Positions 6,973-10,000 of a stretch of 10,000 bases of DNA are shown piece by piece. The DNA lies in contig JAIWOH010000017.1 of NCBI GenBank assembly GCA_020216985.1, positions 1 to 10,000 on the forward strand, read 5' to 3'. Position 1 is the first letter of the stretch. The number at the start of each line of letters is the position of its first letter. The notes under the pieces were generated by a model, which saw only the letters and a program-made list of their open reading frames with translations, had not been told where the DNA came from and searched no databases. The stretch comes from Nitrospira sp. (lineage in GTDB: Bacteria; Nitrospirota; Nitrospiria; Nitrospirales; Nitrospiraceae). The position numbers were made by a program, and so were the translations under genes.

Positions 6973-7752
6973 TTAATCGATCAGACGGAGCCGTTCAAAA
7001 TGGAGGGGCTTCCCCAACCGTGCATCAAGTTCCAGCAACACCCCGCAAAACACCGACGGTCCGGACGCTACCTCAAAACGGCGAGGCATCCCCGTTAAAA
7101 ATTTTTCGATCGCCAGCTCTTTTTTCACTCCAATGACGGCGTGGAGGGGGCCGGTCATCCCGATATCCGTAATGTAGGCCGTTCCCTTCGGCAAGATCTG
7201 ATCGTCCGCCGTTTGAACGTGGGTGTGCGTGCCGACGACCGCCGTCACCTCGCCGTCCAAATAATGCCCCATGGCCATTTTTTCGGACGTCGCTTCCGCG
7301 TGCATTTCGACGATCACCGCGGCGGTTTCTTGTTTGAGGCGCGGCACTTCCCGCCGCGCCGTTTGGAACGGGCAGTCGATCGTGGGCATGTGGGCCCGCC
7401 CCATCAATTGAAGGACCGCCAATCGCTCGCCCCCCGCCGTCTCCACGACGACGCTGCCGTTGCCTGGAACGCCGGGGGGATAGTTCGCTGGCCGCAGCAA
7501 GCGCGACTCGCGTGGAAAGTAATCCAACACCTCTTTTTTGTCCCACGCGTGATTGCCTGTGGTGATCACCGACAACCCCAGATCGAAGAGTTCCTCCGCC
7601 AGGTCCGGCGTAATGCCGAATCCGCCCGCAGCATTCTCGCCGTTGCCGATCACGACGTCGACCTGCCGCTGGACGACCAAACGCGGAACGGCACGGGCGA
7701 CCGCCCGTCTTCCCGGCTCTCCCATGATGTCGCCGATGCAGAGCACCCTCAT
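6973..7752 (-). CDS. ymdB: YmdB-type metallophosphoesterase (TIGR00282 family)
   Basis: 259 residues, the usual family length. Metal-binding residues are visible in order: D8 (IGDIMG), E39 and N40 (GNGENAAGG), N67-H68 (TTGNHAWD), H151 (MHAEATSEK), and H176 and H178 (GTHTHVQTAD). The Bacillus subtilis homologue is a dinuclear-metal phosphodiesterase acting on 2',3'-cyclic nucleotides and affecting biofilm and sporulation decisions. A role here in clearing cyclic phosphates left by RNA cleavage is inference, though it fits the position right after rny. The start ATG overlaps the rny stop in an ATGA, so the two are very probably translationally coupled. It should not be confused with the E. coli macrodomain protein of the same symbol. 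Confidence 0.94.
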   Translation of the reverse strand: MRVLCIGDIMGEPGRRAVARAVPRLVVQRQVDVVIGNGENAAGGFGITPDLAEELFDLGLSVITTGNHAWDKKEVLDYFPRESRLLRPANYPPGVPGNGSVVVETAGGERLAVLQLMGRAHMPTIDCPFQTARREVPRLKQETAAVIVEMHAEATSEKMAMGHYLDGEVTAVVGTHTHVQTADDQILPKGTAYITDIGMTGPLHAVIGVKKELAIEKFLTGMPRRFEVASGPSVFCGVLLELDARLGKPLHFERLRLID

Positions 7753-9326
7753 CTGGCGTATTCCACGTACCGGCTCTCTCGAATCACGGTCACCTTGATT
7801 TGTCCGGGATACGTCAGTTCCTGTTCGATTTTCTTGGCCAGATCGCGCGAAAGCTGGAACGACTCGGCGTCGGTCACATCTTCCTGACGGACGATCACGC
7901 GGATCTCACGCCCGGCTTGAATGGCATAGGCCTTTTGCACCCCTTTCTGCCCGGCCGCCAAGGATTCGAGTTTCTCCAGCCGCTTGACGTAGGACTCAAG
8001 GGCTTCTCTTCGAGCCCCGGGACGAGCGGCGGACAGCGCCTCGGCGGCGGCCACCAGCACGCTTTCCGGACAAATCGGTTCCACTTGCTCGTGATGCGCA
8101 GCGATCGCATTCACGATTTTGGGCGATTCGCCGTATTTCTTGGCCAGCTCGGCGCCAAGCATGGCATGGGGCCCCTCTTCCTCATGACTGACCGCCTTGC
8201 CGATGTCGTGAAGCAACGCGCCCCGACGGGCCAATTTGACGTCCAATCCCAACTCCGACGCCATCATGCCGCAAATATACGCAGCCTCCCGTGCGTGATA
8301 CAGATTGTTCTGTCCGTAACTTGTTCGATACTTCAGCCGCCCCAACACCTTGATCAATTCAGGATGGAAATCCGAAAGCCCCAACTCGAAGATGATTTTT
8401 TCGGCTTCTTCATACATCAGCTTGTCGATGTCGGTCTTGACCTTTTCCACGATCTCTTCGATGCGGGTCGGATGAATTCTGCCGTCTTGCATCAGCCGTT
8501 CAAGCGAAACTTTGGCGATTTCTCGGCGCAAGGGATCAAATCCCGATATGATCACGGCCTCCGGCGTCTCATCGATGATCAGGTCGATTCCCGTCGCCGC
8601 TTCGATCGCCCGGATGTTGCGGCCTTCCCGGCCGATGATGCGCCCCTTCATGGCGTCGTTCGGAATCGCCACCACCGAGATCGTCGACTCCGACACATAG
8701 TCCCGCACCACCCGCTGAATCGAGCTGGTGATGATTTCGCGAGCTTCCCGCTCGGCCACTTCACGCGCTTCTTCGATCGTTCGTTTGGCGATCCCCGCCG
8801 CGTCAAGCCGTGCTTGAGATTCCATTTCGGCGATCAACTGTTTTTTGGCCTCTTCCGCCGTCATGCCGGCCACACGTTCCAAAGCCTCGCGATGATCGCG
8901 CTCGGCTCTGGCGCAGGCGGCCTCCTTTGATGCAAGTCCGGCTTCGCGCTTGGTCAGTTCCTGATCGCGTTTCTGTAATTCGCTTTCGCGTTTTTCCAGC
9001 GCGGCAAGCTTTCGGTCCAACACCTCATCTCGCTGGAGCATGCGTTTTTCCATCGCCGAGAGTTCGGCCAGTTTCGCCTTTTGCTCCTTTTCCCATTCCG
9101 CTTTTGCCTGAAAGACAAGATCCTTGGCCTCAAGCCTGGCCTCTTTCAAGACACTGTCGGCCTCGCGCTGTGCGTTCTGGACAATATGTTTGGCCTGTTC
9201 CTCAAGCTCAACCCGTTTTGCTGCGGCCATGTTGCGGCGCACGACTTCGAATAGGCCGACGCCCACCACAGCTCCGATTATTGTGCACAGGATATATGCG
9301 AAGATTGAGGTAGAAATAAGCGTCAC
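7749..9326 (-). CDS. rny: Ribonuclease Y
   Basis: A membrane-anchored endoribonuclease that starts mRNA decay. 525 residues, close to the usual 514-520. Layout: N-terminal membrane helix (about 6-28, FAYILCTIIGAVVGVGLF), a long charged coiled coil (about 34-200) rich in Glu, Lys and Ala, a KH RNA-binding domain with the GREG loop at 232-235, then an HD domain with H344 and the H373-D374 pair (ALLHDIGKA). HHE at 411-413 is also conserved. The start is a GTG at 9326-9324. A run of seven G (9326-9332 on the minus strand) merges the start codon with a purine-rich GAGA stretch, so a separate Shine-Dalgarno site is not clear. No other ATG or GTG is in frame just upstream, and the membrane helix begins soon after. 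It follows a noncoding stretch of over 500 bases. Confidence 0.97.
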   Translation of the reverse strand: MTLISTSIFAYILCTIIGAVVGVGLFEVVRRNMAAAKRVELEEQAKHIVQNAQREADSVLKEARLEAKDLVFQAKAEWEKEQKAKLAELSAMEKRMLQRDEVLDRKLAALEKRESELQKRDQELTKREAGLASKEAACARAERDHREALERVAGMTAEEAKKQLIAEMESQARLDAAGIAKRTIEEAREVAEREAREIITSSIQRVVRDYVSESTISVVAIPNDAMKGRIIGREGRNIRAIEAATGIDLIIDETPEAVIISGFDPLRREIAKVSLERLMQDGRIHPTRIEEIVEKVKTDIDKLMYEEAEKIIFELGLSDFHPELIKVLGRLKYRTSYGQNNLYHAREAAYICGMMASELGLDVKLARRGALLHDIGKAVSHEEEGPHAMLGAELAKKYGESPKIVNAIAAHHEQVEPICPESVLVAAAEALSAARPGARREALESYVKRLEKLESLAAGQKGVQKAYAIQAGREIRVIVRQEDVTDAESFQLSRDLAKKIEQELTYPGQIKVTVIRESRYVEYAR

Positions 9327-9609
9327 CCCCCCTCTCAGACGGCTGACACAGTTCAGCCCGTTCTTATGAAAGAGTTTCAGAGAGCCAACGAAGCACGGCA
9401 GGGTGATTGTGCCGACAAAGCACCTGGGAGGAACCGGAGACGGATCAGCTTGAAAACGCGCGAGAGCGCAAACTTACGATTTCTCTGAGGATCTTCAAGA
9501 TCTCCCTCTTGCCGAATGGAGGGTTGTTCCACCGTTTTCGACCCTTGTTGAGAACCGGTGTCCATGAGGTGGGGGCTGGCCGTCCACGCTCATCGGAACA
9601 AATCAATGA

Positions 9610-9631
9610 CCACCTTGCTTATATAACAAGG
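9610..9631 (-). repeat. Hairpin B, CCTTG-N9-CAAGGTGG
   Basis: On the minus strand a 5-bp stem CCTTG/CAAGG (9631-9627 with 9617-9613) closes a 9-base A/T-rich loop and is followed by TGG, matching hairpin A. Confidence 0.5.
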
Positions 9632-9639
9632 CAATTCAC

Positions 9640-9837
9640 CCTCCTCAACAAAAATCGAAACTCGCTTGAACTCATCATGACAACAGTTCAGCGTGCGATC
9701 TTAATCCTCATGAAACATTCGCCCGCGCGTCTCAGTTCTCCGTCGTTTCCACCTTGTATTAAAACCAAGGTCCAGAAGTCTGTTTCCCTGTCCCGGTCGT
9801 CCGCACTAACCTGCCCGAAGCATTCGTTCCTTCACAT
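9640..9837 (-). ncRNA. Candidate small RNA, possibly 6S RNA
   Basis: The case is positional. In many bacteria the 6S RNA gene lies directly after zapA, and here a good promoter (predicted start about 9837) sits between a zapA-like stop and rny, with no coding sequence downstream. The transcript could form a hairpin ACCTTG-N9-CAAGGT and a stem TGAACT-N12-AGTTCA. I could not build the long rod with a central bubble that defines 6S by hand, so the class is unproven. The 3' end is only a guess from the usual 180-200 base length. Confidence 0.22.
9749..9771 (-). repeat. Hairpin A, CCTTG-N9-CAAGGTGG
   Basis: On the minus strand a 6-bp stem ACCTTG/CAAGGT (9771-9766 with 9756-9751) closes a 9-base A/T-rich loop and is followed by GG. 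Hairpin B, 139 bases further on, has the same stem core, loop length and flank. Confidence 0.55.
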
Positions 9838-9843
9838 ATTTTC

Positions 9844-9872
9844 ACGATAACAAAGGGGGGTCCTGAAAGCAA
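9844..9872 (-). promoter_or_regulatory. Sigma70-like promoter upstream of rny
   Basis: Read on the minus strand: -35 TTGCTT (9872-9867), a 17-base spacer, and -10 TATCGT (9849-9844). Transcription would start near 9837, more than 500 bases before the rny start codon. Both boxes are moderate matches with ideal spacing. Confidence 0.5.
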
Positions 9873-9896
9873 GGCGAAACTTGGTTTCTCACCAGG

Positions 9897-9910
9897 AGCC
9901 TGGGCAGGCT
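9897..9910 (-). terminator. Short inverted repeat at the stop of the zapA-like gene
   Basis: AGCCT-GCCC-AGGCT on the minus strand, beginning inside the TAG stop codon. A second small stem GAAAC-CAA-GTTTC follows within about 20 bases. Neither has a T run, so termination is uncertain. They may simply mark the end of this gene before the promoter at 9844-9872. Confidence 0.22.
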
Positions 9911-10000
9911 AACGAAAGAGAGAGGTCGGAATATGTTCCTCGAGCGACTCCATCAACACTTCCATGCGTCGTTCAAAGTCGGCCTCTCCCTGAACCCGCT
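9909..10000 (-). CDS. zapA: C-terminal end of a probable ZapA cell-division protein, partial
   Basis: Only the last 29 codons and a TAG stop (9911-9909) are in the window. They read RVQGEADFERRMEVLMES followed by LEEHIPTSLFR. This is a charged, amphipathic helix ending of the kind that closes ZapA, the FtsZ-ring bundling protein with a C-terminal coiled coil. The call leans on context: zapA followed by an RNA gene or a gap and then rny is an order I recall from several phyla. The fragment is too short to prove the family. A plus-strand frame from 9933 is also open but less protein-like. Confidence 0.5.
   Translation of the reverse strand, partial: RVQGEADFERRMEVLMESLEEHIPTSLFR

Larger units (their letters stand above)
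9327..9843 (-). other. Long noncoding stretch / probable 5' leader of rny
   Basis: About 580 bases separate the zapA-like stop from the rny start, and no reading frame in it is convincing. Downstream of the promoter at 9844-9872 the minus-strand transcript would carry two like hairpins (9749-9771 and 9610-9631). Further on there is a GCGC-TCTC-GCGC element near 9466 followed by GTTTTC. The stretch may be a structured leader controlling rny, a separate small RNA, or both. The 62-codon minus-strand frame at 9377-9565 shows no motif. Confidence 0.5.

Noticed and set aside
7141..7887. Plus-strand 248-codon frame opposite ymdB
   Set aside because: Shadow of ymdB in GC-rich DNA, with no motif and Arg/His-rich composition.
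7800..8930. Long plus-strand frame (376 codons) opposite rny
   Set aside because: Antisense shadow of a clear RNase Y gene. It is His/Arg/Phe-rich with no recognisable domain.
9933..10000. Plus-strand gene starting at the ATG at 9933
   Set aside because: The minus-strand frame across the same bases reads as a charged helix ending in a stop, and fits the co-directional cluster better. The window edge prevents a firm test.

Overview
The window looks like a chromosomal segment of a GC-rich Gram-negative bacterium. I favour Nitrospira or a relative (Nitrospirota), from the run zapA-like gene, long noncoding stretch, rny, ymdB, xseA, xseB, tlyA and from the general look of the proteins. This taxonomic call is inference from memory and was not searched.

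Left part (about 1-2160) looks accessory. A gene cut by the left edge (1-1479, + strand) encodes a probably exported protein. It has four cysteines spaced exactly 11 residues apart, then a LytM/M23-type metallopeptidase domain with all expected catalytic residues, then a disulfide-type tail of 87-residue tandem repeats (two full copies with 12 Cys each, one shortened copy with 8 Cys). It is followed by about 690 bases with no confident gene. That stretch holds one small hydrophobic reading frame on the minus strand and one short stretch that reads like the remnant of a decayed gene.

Middle part, plus strand (2168-3412). aat (leucyl/phenylalanyl-tRNA-protein transferase) and a single-domain rhodanese each have their own good sigma70-like promoter. 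The aat promoter lies just upstream of 2230 and fixes the start there. The rhodanese gene has a near-perfect promoter and a near-perfect ribosome binding site.

Right part, minus strand (10000 to 3475), is one co-directional housekeeping cluster read right to left. It runs from the last 29 codons of a probable zapA, through a gap of about 580 bases with a sigma70-like promoter and repeated hairpins (candidate 6S RNA or structured rny leader), to rny (RNase Y), ymdB (metallophosphoesterase), xseA and xseB (exonuclease VII), tlyA (rRNA 2'-O-methyltransferase) and a GalE-like NAD-dependent sugar epimerase. rny/ymdB overlap by an ATGA and xseA/xseB by 20 bases, so at least these pairs are probably translationally coupled. 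The cluster joins mRNA turnover, cyclic-nucleotide or RNA-linked phosphoesterase activity, single-strand DNA degradation and rRNA modification. The epimerase at its end converges on the rhodanese gene.

The most unusual items are the Cys-repeat metallopeptidase and the structured noncoding stretch upstream of rny. I see no mobile element, CRISPR array, tRNA or rRNA in the window.
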